Origin: an uncultured Chloroflexota bacterium
Lineage (GTDB): Bacteria > Chloroflexota > UBA4733
Length of the DNA: 64,000 nucleotides
Assembly (NCBI GenBank): GCA_937967325.1
Contig: CALBSQ010000235.1
Coordinates: 1-64,000 of the forward strand
Direction of reading: 5' to 3'
Shown here: positions 8,266 to 16,005 of the stretch, one piece after another
Layout: every line of letters starts with the position of its first letter
Numbering within the stretch: position 1 is the first letter of the stretch
Translations under genes and position numbers: made by a program
Notes under the pieces: generated by a model
Told to the model about the DNA's origin: nothing
The model's database searches: none
The model's input: only the letters and a program-made list of their open reading frames with translations

Positions 8266-9474
8266 CTGAAGAAGCTCATCGCCCTGGTCGTCGTGATCGT
8301 CGTCCTGGGTATTGTGGGACTCTCATCATTGAGCAAGAACAAGGCGGCGACCGCGGTCACCCCCGTGCCTCCGAGCGGCGCGCCAACATCTACAGTGCCT
8401 CCGGTGGCAGTCTCCACTGCCCAGCACTCGGCAACTGGCGGCACAGCATGCACCGTCCGCACGGCCAAGATGCTGAGGACGGGCGTGTCACCGGCCTGGT
8501 CACCGGACAACAGCTTGTTGCTCTATTACGACTTCGATAGCAATGGGATCTATCAGCTGTACACGATGATGCCCGATGGCTCGGCCAACCAGTGCCTGAC
8601 CTGCGCCCAAACTCCGGGTGGTCCACCCGTCAATCGCCATAAGGTCAACGCTGTATGGGATCCGGCCGGCAAGTACATCATCCTCCAGGTGGAAATGGAC
8701 AGCCATCCGCTTGCCTTCATTGATAAGAACAAAGTCATATCGAGTCTAATCCTGAACGGCTTGTGGACGAACCTTTACGTGATGACCGTCGACGGCAAGC
8801 ACTGGTACAAGCTGACGGATTATTCCTCAAAACAGACTGATGGAGCTATGTCGCCGTTCTTTTCGCGCGATGGCCGCAAAGTCTTGTGGTCGCGCATCAT
8901 TGCTCCGGCGTCGAAGGAGCATCCGTTCGGAGTGTGGAGGCTGCTACTCGCGGACTTTGTGGAAACTGGCGACACTCCTACGCTCGAACACATTCAGGAT
9001 ATTACGCCTCCCGGCTCCAGCTTCGTCGAGTCCCATGGCTTCTCGCCGGATGGCAGGAGCGTCATAGTCACGAGCGACATTGATAACACAACTTCATTTG
9101 GTATGGACATATTCACTATGGATCTCGCCTCACGAACGGTACGAAACCTCACCCGAAGCCCCGCATGGGACGAGCACGCCTACTTCACACCCGATGGAAA
9201 GAGGATCTCCTATATGTCGAGCGGTCCCTATCCGAAGGATGCGCTGAAGACGGAGTTGATGATGATGAATGCGGACGGAACTGACCAGGTCCAACTCACC
9301 CATTTCAACGTTTCCGGCTTCCCCGACTCTACGAGCGACCAGGGCATGCCGACGCGGGCGCTGTGGGACGCGACGGGCAGGCGGCTCGCGGTCACCTACC
9401 AGCTCGCCAAGGGCTATCCGGGCTCACCCGTCCAGGTGTGGCTGCTCACGTTCGCCGGCGTGTGCGGCTCGTGA
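8266..9474 (+). CDS. Secreted or lipid-anchored TolB-like beta-propeller protein, probable CTG start
   Basis: About 402 aa. The predicted start is CTG at 8266, giving MKKLIALVVVIVVLGIVGL, a textbook signal or anchor segment; AGGAGG at 8251-8256 is 9 nt upstream. The first ATG/GTG in frame (GTG 8293) would cut the basic N-terminus off and lacks a ribosome site. After a Pro/Ser/Thr-rich linker come WD40-like/TolB-like blades (SPDNSLLLYYD, DPAGKYIILQ, SPDGRSVIVTSD, TPDGKRISYMSS), so it is a six- or seven-bladed propeller outside the cytoplasm. No catalytic residues are evident. A diverged paralogue lies at 13550-14653, ending similarly (LAVTYQLA...FAG.CG). Its role is unknown; such proteins often bind ligands or partners in the envelope. 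Confidence 0.82.
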   Translation: MKKLIALVVVIVVLGIVGLSSLSKNKAATAVTPVPPSGAPTSTVPPVAVSTAQHSATGGTACTVRTAKMLRTGVSPAWSPDNSLLLYYDFDSNGIYQLYTMMPDGSANQCLTCAQTPGGPPVNRHKVNAVWDPAGKYIILQVEMDSHPLAFIDKNKVISSLILNGLWTNLYVMTVDGKHWYKLTDYSSKQTDGAMSPFFSRDGRKVLWSRIIAPASKEHPFGVWRLLLADFVETGDTPTLEHIQDITPPGSSFVESHGFSPDGRSVIVTSDIDNTTSFGMDIFTMDLASRTVRNLTRSPAWDEHAYFTPDGKRISYMSSGPYPKDALKTELMMMNADGTDQVQLTHFNVSGFPDSTSDQGMPTRALWDATGRRLAVTYQLAKGYPGSPVQVWLLTFAGVCGS

Positions 9475-9518
9475 CGAGGGCGTGCGGTATCCGCGCGCTG
9501 AAGATACGGCGTGACCCA

Positions 9519-10574
9519 TTAGCTCCCCGCTTGCAAGGGATGAGCGGATACGAAGGTCCCGATCAGTTGGGACGCATTGATGGTCTTGGTCGTGTAGCCC
9601 AAGCCGAGCACGGAGAGGTCCAAGCCGCCCGGCCATTCATGGCCGCCGTCCGTGATCGAGTACAACTGAACAGCAATGTTCGGATGTTGGCATGGCGCGT
9701 AGGAGGTCTCCACAACGTCGCTCGCGATGCTTGCCGACTGCGGTACGCCGCCACAGCCCTGCGAGGCCGCATAGCTCGCCATAGTCTGGGGCACGGTCGG
9801 ATGGATGAGCCAGCCCCAATAGCTGTCCCACCAATCATTCTCACCATGAAAATCCAGGAGCGAGACGGGGTGGCCGAAGGAGCAATCGCTGGCCGACAGC
9901 ACCCACGGCTGCGTTACGCCAACCGGTGCGATAGAGGCGAGCCAGGGGGCGCCGACGCAGGCCATGTGGAATGCCATGAATCCGCCGTCCGAATAGCCCG
10001 TCATGCCGATGCGGCTGGAGTCGACACAGTATTCCTGCCCAAGATGCGCCACCATGGCGCTCAGGAAACCCTGGTCGTCCACGGCGAGCCAGTTGGTGAA
10101 CTGCGACGTGAGCCGAGTCGGCGGGTTGTTCCCCGGAAACGCGGCATTCCACCCGGATGTAATGCCGTCCGCGCCAGTCGTACCATTGGGATAGACGACG
10201 ATAAACCCCTGAGCGTCGGCCACGCTCGACATTCCGGTGATGGCCTCCTCGCCCACAGCGTCGCCGACAAGTCCGTGCAGGTGAACAATGAGCGGCTGCG
10301 GCAGGTTCGAATTGTAGCCGATCGGCACATGGACGAGGAACGTCCTCGACAACCCGCCGAAGGGCAGGGTCTGCGTCGTGTCTCCAGTTTGCGCGGGCTG
10401 CCCACAGCCCGCTGTCCCAGTCGCGGCGTCAGCGGGCACAGAGGTCATCGCATTGACGAGGAGCAACAGGGCCACAGATAGCGCCCGGGCGCATGTGGCG
10501 CCGGACCATGGGCGCGTCTGGCGTGTTCCGGCCTGAACCGGTCCAGTCGCACTAGGCCAGATTTCGAGTTTCAT
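9519..10574 (-). CDS. Secreted PHB-depolymerase/feruloyl-esterase-like alpha/beta hydrolase
   Basis: 351 aa. A hydrophobic signal segment (about residues 31-50, LSVALLLLVNAM) is followed by a catalytic domain of the esterase_phb/LpqC type. The nucleophile is Ser195 in GYSDGG, the acid is probably Asp in HGENDWW, and the His is about 312 in DGGHEWPGG. The oxyanion region is LIVHLHGLVGD. Likely substrates are extracellular esters such as short polyhydroxyalkanoates or feruloyl esters. The start has AGGAG 9-10 nt upstream. It converges on the propeller gene, 44 bp apart. A 208-bp internal segment (9853-10060) recurs unchanged at 14711-14918 in a pseudogene. Confidence 0.85.
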   Translation of the reverse strand: MKLEIWPSATGPVQAGTRQTRPWSGATCARALSVALLLLVNAMTSVPADAATGTAGCGQPAQTGDTTQTLPFGGLSRTFLVHVPIGYNSNLPQPLIVHLHGLVGDAVGEEAITGMSSVADAQGFIVVYPNGTTGADGITSGWNAAFPGNNPPTRLTSQFTNWLAVDDQGFLSAMVAHLGQEYCVDSSRIGMTGYSDGGFMAFHMACVGAPWLASIAPVGVTQPWVLSASDCSFGHPVSLLDFHGENDWWDSYWGWLIHPTVPQTMASYAASQGCGGVPQSASIASDVVETSYAPCQHPNIAVQLYSITDGGHEWPGGLDLSVLGLGYTTKTINASQLIGTFVSAHPLQAGS

Positions 10575-11115
10575 TCGGTCATTCTCCTACCCAGCTAGAG
10601 GGCTGGGCTATCGCTTCGGCCAGGAGGACCGTTTGGCCGGTCGCGCGGTCAGCAGGTCTTTGCACCGCGCCTTTCTGACCGATTCGTCCGGCCGTTGCAG
10701 AATACTTCACGGCACAGTCCACCCGTGCCCTTGAGTATCTCAAGCGGCTGCTGACTTGTTTGCCATCGCCTGCCCATTCGAGCTATTCGGATTGTCGGAC
10801 GGTGGAGCCGGCATTTCTAGACACGAGCCGCGCCTTCCCTGGCGACCGCTGATGATCCAGTGCTCGACCATCACGCGGTAGTTGCCGAGCGTTGTTGCTG
10901 ATTTGCTGCCAGAGTCCTTGCGAAAGTGTGACTGTCGGCCGATGTCTTCGGAGTTGCATTGCCGGTAAGATGAGACGGCGGGAGAGTGACGGCGCCGGGA
11001 GCAAAACGCCATGGCTGCAAAGTGCGTCAAATATTGTAAACCGGCAGCGCGGCCGCGCTATACCTGGCAGGGTGATCGGCCACGAATAATCAAGGGTCGG
11101 CAGGGCTAGTGTTGA
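10575..11115. other. Intergenic region, no gene recognised
   Basis: This 541-bp stretch separates the divergent esterase and SDR genes. It should hold both promoters. Short open frames exist, but none has a plausible start, composition or family resemblance. No tRNA or clear repeat was seen. Confidence 0.5.
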
Positions 11116-11949
11116 ATGAAGTATCAAGGTGAGGCGGCGCTCGTCACCGGCGCATCCTCAGGAATCGGCGAAGCATTTGCTCGAGAGCTGGCGGCTCGCG
11201 GGACGCACGTCCTGCTGTCGTCTCTCCCGGAAGAGCATTCGCACGTACGTGTCATCGCGGACGAGCTCACGAAGCGACACCAGGTGCGTACCGAGGTCAT
11301 CCCGATGGACCTCGCCCTGCAAGGCGCCGCTCGCCGCCTTCAGGCAGCAGCCGATAAGCTCGACTTCGAGCCTGATTTCCTCGTGAATAGTGCCGGCATC
11401 GCCACCGGCGACGCCTTTGCCGAAGCTCCCTTGCAGCGGGAGCTCAGCGTCGTCAGCGTCAACGTCGCGGCGCTCGTAGAGCTCACCGGCCTCTACTTGC
11501 CCAGGATGGTCGCACGACATCACGGGGGAATCATCAACGTCGCCTCGACGGCAGCATTGCAGCCCATTCCCTACTCCGCGGTCTACGCGGCATCCAAAGC
11601 ATTCGTACTTAGTTTCGGCGAAGCGCTCTGGGCCGAAAACCATGCAAAGGGCGTGCGTGTCACGACGCTCTGCTCGGGCCCCGTCTCCACGCCGCTCCAC
11701 GAAAAGGCGGGGGTCACGGGTCCGGCGACCGGAACGTACGGCCAGATGAAGCGTCGCTATCTGACGCCGGAGGCGGTCGTCAAGAGCGCGCTCGAGGCGC
11801 TCGAGCGCGATCAGCCCAGGGTCGTGCGACGCCTCCCGGGTTTCGGCTCGCTGTACGTCCCGCTGGCCGTCGCCGTCCATCTCGTACCGCGACGCGTGGC
11901 CCTCCAGGGCATCGAGCGGCTCTTCCACTGGTTATATCGACGGCAGTAG
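11116..11949 (+). CDS. Short-chain dehydrogenase/reductase (paralogue A1)
   Basis: 277 aa classical SDR. The cofactor motif TGASSGIG is at residues 11-18, the NAG-like block is VNSAGIA, the catalytic Ser lies in INVASTAA and YAASK gives Tyr about 157 and Lys 161. The C-terminal 60 residues (RRLPGFGSLYVPLAVAVHLV) are typical of the DltE/YqjQ-like group, which end in a basic helical tail. The substrate cannot be read from sequence. Close paralogues are the intact gene at 14976-15854 and the 65-codon remnant at 12953-13147, so this is the original or a copy in a local duplication. No strong ribosome site precedes the ATG. Confidence 0.9.
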   Translation: MKYQGEAALVTGASSGIGEAFARELAARGTHVLLSSLPEEHSHVRVIADELTKRHQVRTEVIPMDLALQGAARRLQAAADKLDFEPDFLVNSAGIATGDAFAEAPLQRELSVVSVNVAALVELTGLYLPRMVARHHGGIINVASTAALQPIPYSAVYAASKAFVLSFGEALWAENHAKGVRVTTLCSGPVSTPLHEKAGVTGPATGTYGQMKRRYLTPEAVVKSALEALERDQPRVVRRLPGFGSLYVPLAVAVHLVPRRVALQGIERLFHWLYRRQ

Positions 11950-11965
11950 CCATCGCTCGTGATGT

Positions 11966-12850
11966 CTAGGATGGCGATGCCGTCAATCCGGTCATCCGGG
12001 CACTCATGTCCCATAACCTCCTGGCCGTGTCGCTGTCATAGGAGCGATCAGACGACGGGACTGCTCGTTCCTCCACAAAGTACTTGCCGGTGACGCCGTC
12101 CACGGCAGGGGATGTCGCCAGATAGATGATGGTCCTGGCGCCTTCCTCGGCGCTGAGCGAGGATCGGCGGTAGCGGAGATGCACCAATGACTGGATGATG
12201 CGACCGAGCGGCCCGGCGCGGAGCCCGAAGTTGGTCCAGACCAGCCCCGGGTGGAGCGCGTTGACCGTCACCCCGGTCCCCTCCAGCCGCCGTGCCAGCT
12301 CGTAGGTGAAGTAGAGGTTGGCGAGCTTCGTCTTTCCGTAGACGAGCATCGGCCGATAGCCCCGTGCATGCTGCAGATCATCGAAGTCGATCACTGCCTG
12401 TTCGTGGGCAACGGAGGAGACGGTGACCACGCGAGCTGGTGCGCTCTGCTTCATTACGTCGATGAGCAAGTTGGTCAGCAGGAACGGCGCGAGGTGATTG
12501 ACTGCCAAGGCCATCTCGATGCCATCGACGCTAAGATGTCGCGTCGCGAAGACCGCGCCGGCGTTGTTCACCAGCACGTCCAGCCGCTGGTAGCGACGAT
12601 GGAACTCCTGGACCAGCCGTCGGATCTCTTGCTGGGACGACAGCTCACAGCACATCCAGTCGACGCTGGCGGATCCCGTCTGCTGCTTGATGTGACTCAC
12701 GGTGGCCGTACACTTCTCTGGATTGCGACCCACGACCAGGACCGCGGCGCCCATTTGGGCGAGCACCCGGGCCGTCACTGCCCCCAGCCCCGACGTGGCG
12801 CCCGTCACCATGCAGACCTTGCCGGCCATCGTTTTCTCGTTATCCGTCAC
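11966..12850 (-). CDS. Retinol-dehydrogenase-like SDR (paralogue B)
   Basis: About 294 aa. It has TGATSGLG for NADP(H), LVNNAGAV, the catalytic Ser in VTVSSVA and YGKTKLAN (Tyr-x3-Lys). The pattern LAVNHLAPFLLTNLL with HPGLVWTNF is that of the RDH/WWOX-like SDR subgroup, which reduce or oxidise lipophilic alcohols and aldehydes. The start is uncertain: GTG at 12850 has GGAGG only 3 nt upstream, an in-frame ATG a few codons later has a poor site, and a TTG lies at 12871. It converges on paralogue A1 (17 bp apart). Its first codons were copied into the chimeric pseudogene at 14685-14967. Confidence 0.88.
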   Translation of the reverse strand: MTDNEKTMAGKVCMVTGATSGLGAVTARVLAQMGAAVLVVGRNPEKCTATVSHIKQQTGSASVDWMCCELSSQQEIRRLVQEFHRRYQRLDVLVNNAGAVFATRHLSVDGIEMALAVNHLAPFLLTNLLIDVMKQSAPARVVTVSSVAHEQAVIDFDDLQHARGYRPMLVYGKTKLANLYFTYELARRLEGTGVTVNALHPGLVWTNFGLRAGPLGRIIQSLVHLRYRRSSLSAEEGARTIIYLATSPAVDGVTGKYFVEERAVPSSDRSYDSDTARRLWDMSARMTGLTASPS

Positions 12851-12952
12851 CGGCCTCCAAACTCGTTGCAACTATGCTATCCGCGGAGCACGGGCAGCGC
12901 GATCGCGATAGCTGTTTGTGGCCATTTGCCGAATTGAGCTCAGCGATGGTCC

Positions 12953-13147
12953 TCAGCTCCCTTCCTCGTAGCCTTGCCAAGTGCCGAGGGCGCCAACTGT
13001 ACGGGTGTGATCCTCGGGGAGTCCCGTAAGGAGGACCTCCCCACCGCGCGCGGTCAGCGCGCGTGCGAAAGCCTCACCTACACCCGACGAAGCGCCGGTT
13101 ACCAGGGCGGCGTTCCCGCCATACGCCACAGCCAATCGCTCCTCCAC
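12953..13147 (-). pseudogene. SDR remnant, N-terminal fragment of paralogue A type
   Basis: 65 codons including stop encode only the start of an SDR: an AALVTGASSGVGEAFARAL block followed by VLLTGLPEDHTR, then unrelated sequence and a stop. The catalytic Tyr/Lys half is absent. It is most similar to the first 45 residues of the intact SDR at 14976-15854 (ALVTGASSGIGEAFART, LLSGLPEDHTR). It is therefore a truncated copy left by local duplication and deletion. A small functional protein is very unlikely. Confidence 0.75.
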
Positions 13148-13549
13148 AGTCAGGTGCAGCGGTATCCACCCATGCCCCAGTCCCGACAGGACAGAGCGAC
13201 ATTATAGACGCATGGGCCGCACGATACGCCTACCCGGACTTCCCAACCCAATTCGCGCAGCGATGAGCCGATACGCCTTGCGGCCTCTCGATTCGCTCCG
13301 TGTGTCCGGCTGACATAACAGATCGCTTGTGATCGCTGAACCGTACGTACTATGATGGCCGTATTTGCCGGTCGCTTGAGGCACAATGATCCGTACAGAC
13401 TATGAATATCATATGGAATTATATAGGTTACTGCCAGGTAAGGGTGGAGGGAGTGTCGGTTCGTGCCTCTGAACAGCTTCGTTCCTTCGGCTGGCGCCCA
13501 GTGGACCGGGCGCCAGCCGACAAGACCCAAGCAACCAACGGGCTCGCGT
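13148..13549. other. Intergenic region with AT-rich patch and paired direct repeats
   Basis: About 400 bp upstream of the second propeller gene. The part around 13400-13430 is much more AT-rich than its surroundings. Two similar 19-bp stretches, at about 13338-13356 (GAACCGTACGTACTATGAT) and 13388-13406 (GATCCGTACAGACTATGAA), lie 50 bp apart in the same orientation and could be regulator-binding sites. A separate hairpin follows at 13487-13520. No gene is recognised. Confidence 0.4.
13487..13520 (+). promoter_or_regulatory. Perfect 13-bp hairpin in the leader of the second propeller gene
   Basis: Arms 13487-13499 and 13508-13520 pair perfectly (13 bp, GC-rich, 8-nt loop). It lies about 30 bp before the preferred start of the next gene. 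It has no following T-tract, so it may be an attenuator, a translation-affecting leader structure or just a palindromic repeat. Confidence 0.45.
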
Positions 13550-14653
13550 GTGTCCTTCAGTCATCGGCACTGGCATCGGGTTCTTAGGAGGTGCATTGGT
13601 GGGATTGCAATGGCAGCCACGCTCATCGCGCAGCCGGCGCTGGCGCAACCGGCGCCGTGTTCGACAACCGGTTCCCAATTCCTCGGCGAAGGGGGCGATC
13701 AGACCTTTTCTCCCGACGGCAAGCTGCTGGCCTACGAGCTGCATGATGCGAAGGGCATCTCGCATCTGTACGCATCGGCACCGGATGGAACCGGCAAGGT
13801 CTGTCTGTCCTGCCAAGTCGCGCCCAGTCGCAACGTGCTGCAGTCGGCTTGGTCGCCCGATGGCCAGTGGCTCCTCGTCGTGCGGGAGGCGGACACGAAC
13901 CCGCTCGCGGTGCTGGGTTGGAATGGCCAAACGTGGGTCACCGAGTTGGAGGAGAACGGCCTCTGGACCGACATCTGGGCGACCAAACCCGATGGCTCGC
14001 AATGGGTCAAGCTCACAAGCATCAGCGTCAACGCCACGGACGGCGATATGTCCGTCTCCTTCTCGCGCGACGGCCAGCACTTGGTCTGGTCCGAGATTAC
14101 CGGGAAGAGCAGCGCCGCCACGCCCTGGGGCACGTACCATTTGATGCTCGGCGACTTCGCGGTGGCCAATGGGGTACCGGCCCTCCGGAACGTCCGGGAC
14201 ATCACCCCCGCCATTCCCGGTCACTTCTTCGAGGCCAACGGTTTCTCCCCCGACGGCAGTGGTGTACTCTTTTCCTCAGATAGCGGGGCGCTATCCGCCG
14301 CGAATCTGAACCTTTGGTATCTAGATTTGGCTTCCGGCCAGGCGAGACACCTCACCGACGACTGGGGCTGGAACGAGCACGCTACCTACACCCCCGATGG
14401 CACGAAGATCGCCTTCTTCTCCGCGACGTGGCCGCTCGTTGGTGAGTTATTTGCCATCAATCCCGATGGGACTGGCAAGACGCAACTGACCCACTTCAAC
14501 ACCCCGGGCTATCCCGAGTATGGGAAGCCGGGGATGGCGATCCTGGGGAGCTTCGCGCCCGATGGCAGCAAGATCGCGGTCACCTACCAATTGGCTTGGA
14601 CCTACCCGGAGCGCCAGCTGTACGTGCTGAGCTTCGCCGGCCAATGCGGGTAA
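13550..14653 (+). CDS. Secreted TolB-like beta-propeller protein, paralogue 2
   Basis: About 367 aa from GTG 13550. The N-terminus fits a Sec signal peptide: basic HRHWHRVLRR, a hydrophobic run, then AQPALA for cleavage. Longer in-frame starts would place the 13487-13520 hairpin inside the gene and spoil the signal peptide. Blades carry SPDGKLLAYEL, SPDGQWLLVV, SRDGQHLVWS, SPDGSGVLFSS and TPDGTKIAFFS. It shares overall order, the NGLWT motif and the ending with the protein at 8266-9474, so the two are diverged paralogues. AGGAGG at about 13586 is in the coding part and is not used by any in-frame ATG at good spacing. Function unknown; extracellular location is likely. Confidence 0.75.
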   Translation: MSFSHRHWHRVLRRCIGGIAMAATLIAQPALAQPAPCSTTGSQFLGEGGDQTFSPDGKLLAYELHDAKGISHLYASAPDGTGKVCLSCQVAPSRNVLQSAWSPDGQWLLVVREADTNPLAVLGWNGQTWVTELEENGLWTDIWATKPDGSQWVKLTSISVNATDGDMSVSFSRDGQHLVWSEITGKSSAATPWGTYHLMLGDFAVANGVPALRNVRDITPAIPGHFFEANGFSPDGSGVLFSSDSGALSAANLNLWYLDLASGQARHLTDDWGWNEHATYTPDGTKIAFFSATWPLVGELFAINPDGTGKTQLTHFNTPGYPEYGKPGMAILGSFAPDGSKIAVTYQLAWTYPERQLYVLSFAGQCG

Positions 14654-14684
14654 GGTGAGGTCGTTGGTAGTACCGGCACACTAG

Positions 14685-14967
14685 GCTCCCCGCTTGCAAG
14701 GGATGAAAAGTCCAGGAGCGAGACGGGGTGGCCGAAGGAGCAATCGCTGGCCGACAGCACCCACGGCTGCGTTACGCCAACCGGTGCGATAGAGGCGAGC
14801 CAGGGGGCGCCGACGCAGGCCATGTGGAATGCCATGAATCCGCCGTCCGAATAGCCCGTCATGCCGATGCGGCTGGAGTCGACACAGTATTCCTGCCCAA
14901 GATGCGCCACCATGGCGCCCGTCACCATACAGTCCTTGCCCGCCATCGTTTTCTCGTCGTCTGTCAC
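14685..14967 (-). pseudogene. Chimeric pseudogene: SDR start fused to esterase fragments
   Basis: Read leftward, the first 18 codons match the start of the SDR at 11966-12850 (EKTMAGK.CMVTGA). The frame then switches to the middle of the secreted esterase (AMVAHLGQEYC through SLLDF). After that comes sequence equal to the last bases of the esterase gene. The esterase part 14711-14918 equals 9853-10060 over 208 bp with no difference that I can see. Junctions fall at short shared words (TGGCGC; ATGA), typical of deletion or illegitimate recombination. Only the nucleophile Ser of the catalytic set is retained, so no active enzyme is expected. Confidence 0.85.
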
Positions 14968-14975
14968 ATAGCCTC

Positions 14976-15854
14976 CTAGTCGCTCCCGCTGTACGCACCC
15001 TCGCGCCGCGCTGTGGGTGGCGATTGCCGGAAATACCAGCGCGACAGGCGCTCGCTCCCTAGGAGCCAGAGCCGCCGCGGAACAAGACTCTGCGCAATAG
15101 CCGCGGGAAGCGACACAAGTCCGAACCCCGGAAGTCGGAGCACGACCGTCGGACGATCGTGCCTCAGCGCATCAAGCGCGCTGCTCACCACCCTCTCCGG
15201 CGTCATATACCGGCGCTTGATCCGACCCTGAACTCCAGTGGGCGGCTCCGTGTCGCCAGCGCTCTCGTGGAAGGCCGTGGCGACGGGGCCGGGGCAGATC
15301 GCGACGACCCGCACACCTCGGTGGTGATTCTCAGCCCAGATCGCCTCGCTGAAACTGAGCACGAAGGCCTTGGACGCCGCGTAGACCGCGAAGTAAGGGA
15401 TGGGGGCGAACGCGGCAGTTGAGGCCACGTTGATCACGCTCCCGTGTTGGCGAGCAACCATGCGCGGCAGGTAGAGTCCGGTCAATGCGACGAGCGCCGC
15501 GATGTTGACCGAAACCATCTGAAGGTGGCGCTCAAGGGGCGCTTCGGCGAATACGCCCCCAGCGCCAATGCCGGCGCTATTCACGAGGAGATCGGGTTCG
15601 AACCCGAGCTGATCGGCCGCGGTTTGAAGCTGGTACGCGGCGTCTGGCTGGGCTAGGTCAAATGGCGCGACTTCCACGCGCGCATGATGTTGCTGCCGGA
15701 GATCCCTTGCGATGGCCTCCAGACGGGTGTGATCCTCGGGGAGCCCCGAAAGCAGAACCTGCGTGCCGTGGGCCACCAGAGTCCGCGCGAACGCTTCACC
15801 GATGCCCGATGATGCGCCGGTAACCAAAGCGGTCTTGCCTCGATACCATGCCAA
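14976..15854 (-). CDS. Short-chain dehydrogenase/reductase (paralogue A2)
   Basis: 292 aa, clearly a paralogue of the gene at 11116-11949 over the whole length (for example GLYLPRMVAR, PIPY.AVYAASKAFVLSF, RRLPGFG/LRLPGFG). It has TGASSGIG, LVNSAGIG, INVASTAA and YAASK, so all classical SDR catalytic residues are present. The substrate is unknown. It lies 8 bp downstream of the chimeric pseudogene start on the same strand, and the pseudogene appears to be the remains of genes that once followed it. The C-terminal 15 residues are low-complexity and differ from A1. Confidence 0.9.
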   Translation of the reverse strand: MAWYRGKTALVTGASSGIGEAFARTLVAHGTQVLLSGLPEDHTRLEAIARDLRQQHHARVEVAPFDLAQPDAAYQLQTAADQLGFEPDLLVNSAGIGAGGVFAEAPLERHLQMVSVNIAALVALTGLYLPRMVARQHGSVINVASTAAFAPIPYFAVYAASKAFVLSFSEAIWAENHHRGVRVVAICPGPVATAFHESAGDTEPPTGVQGRIKRRYMTPERVVSSALDALRHDRPTVVLRLPGFGLVSLPAAIAQSLVPRRLWLLGSERLSRWYFRQSPPTARREGAYSGSD

Positions 15855-15955
15855 GCGACTTACCTCAAACGAAACGTGCCGCAGCTAGGCGCAATTACCA
15901 ACGCGCGCATTGCCCACCACCCCTTTGTCGCTGTCCGGCTCTTAGCGCCGATGTC

Positions 15956-15996
15956 GGGACGGCGATCTCGGCCGGATGTAGGGCCGAGACCGCCCG
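15956..15996 (-). terminator. Hairpin downstream of the secreted FN3 protein gene
   Basis: An imperfect GC-rich inverted repeat (15956-15973 with 15982-15996) lies right after the stop of the leftward gene at 16006. An alternative pairing with 16009-16016 is also possible. No long T-tract was seen on the transcribed side, so termination is a guess from position and stem strength. Confidence 0.4.
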
Positions 15997-16005
15997 TTTC
16001 TACCG

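Noticed and set aside
9363..10481. Rightward open frame of 372 codons
   Set aside because: Runs across the propeller end and antisense to the esterase, whose catalytic motifs are certain.
10740..11030. 96-codon leftward frame in the esterase/SDR gap
   Set aside because: No ribosome site, no family resemblance; likely chance.
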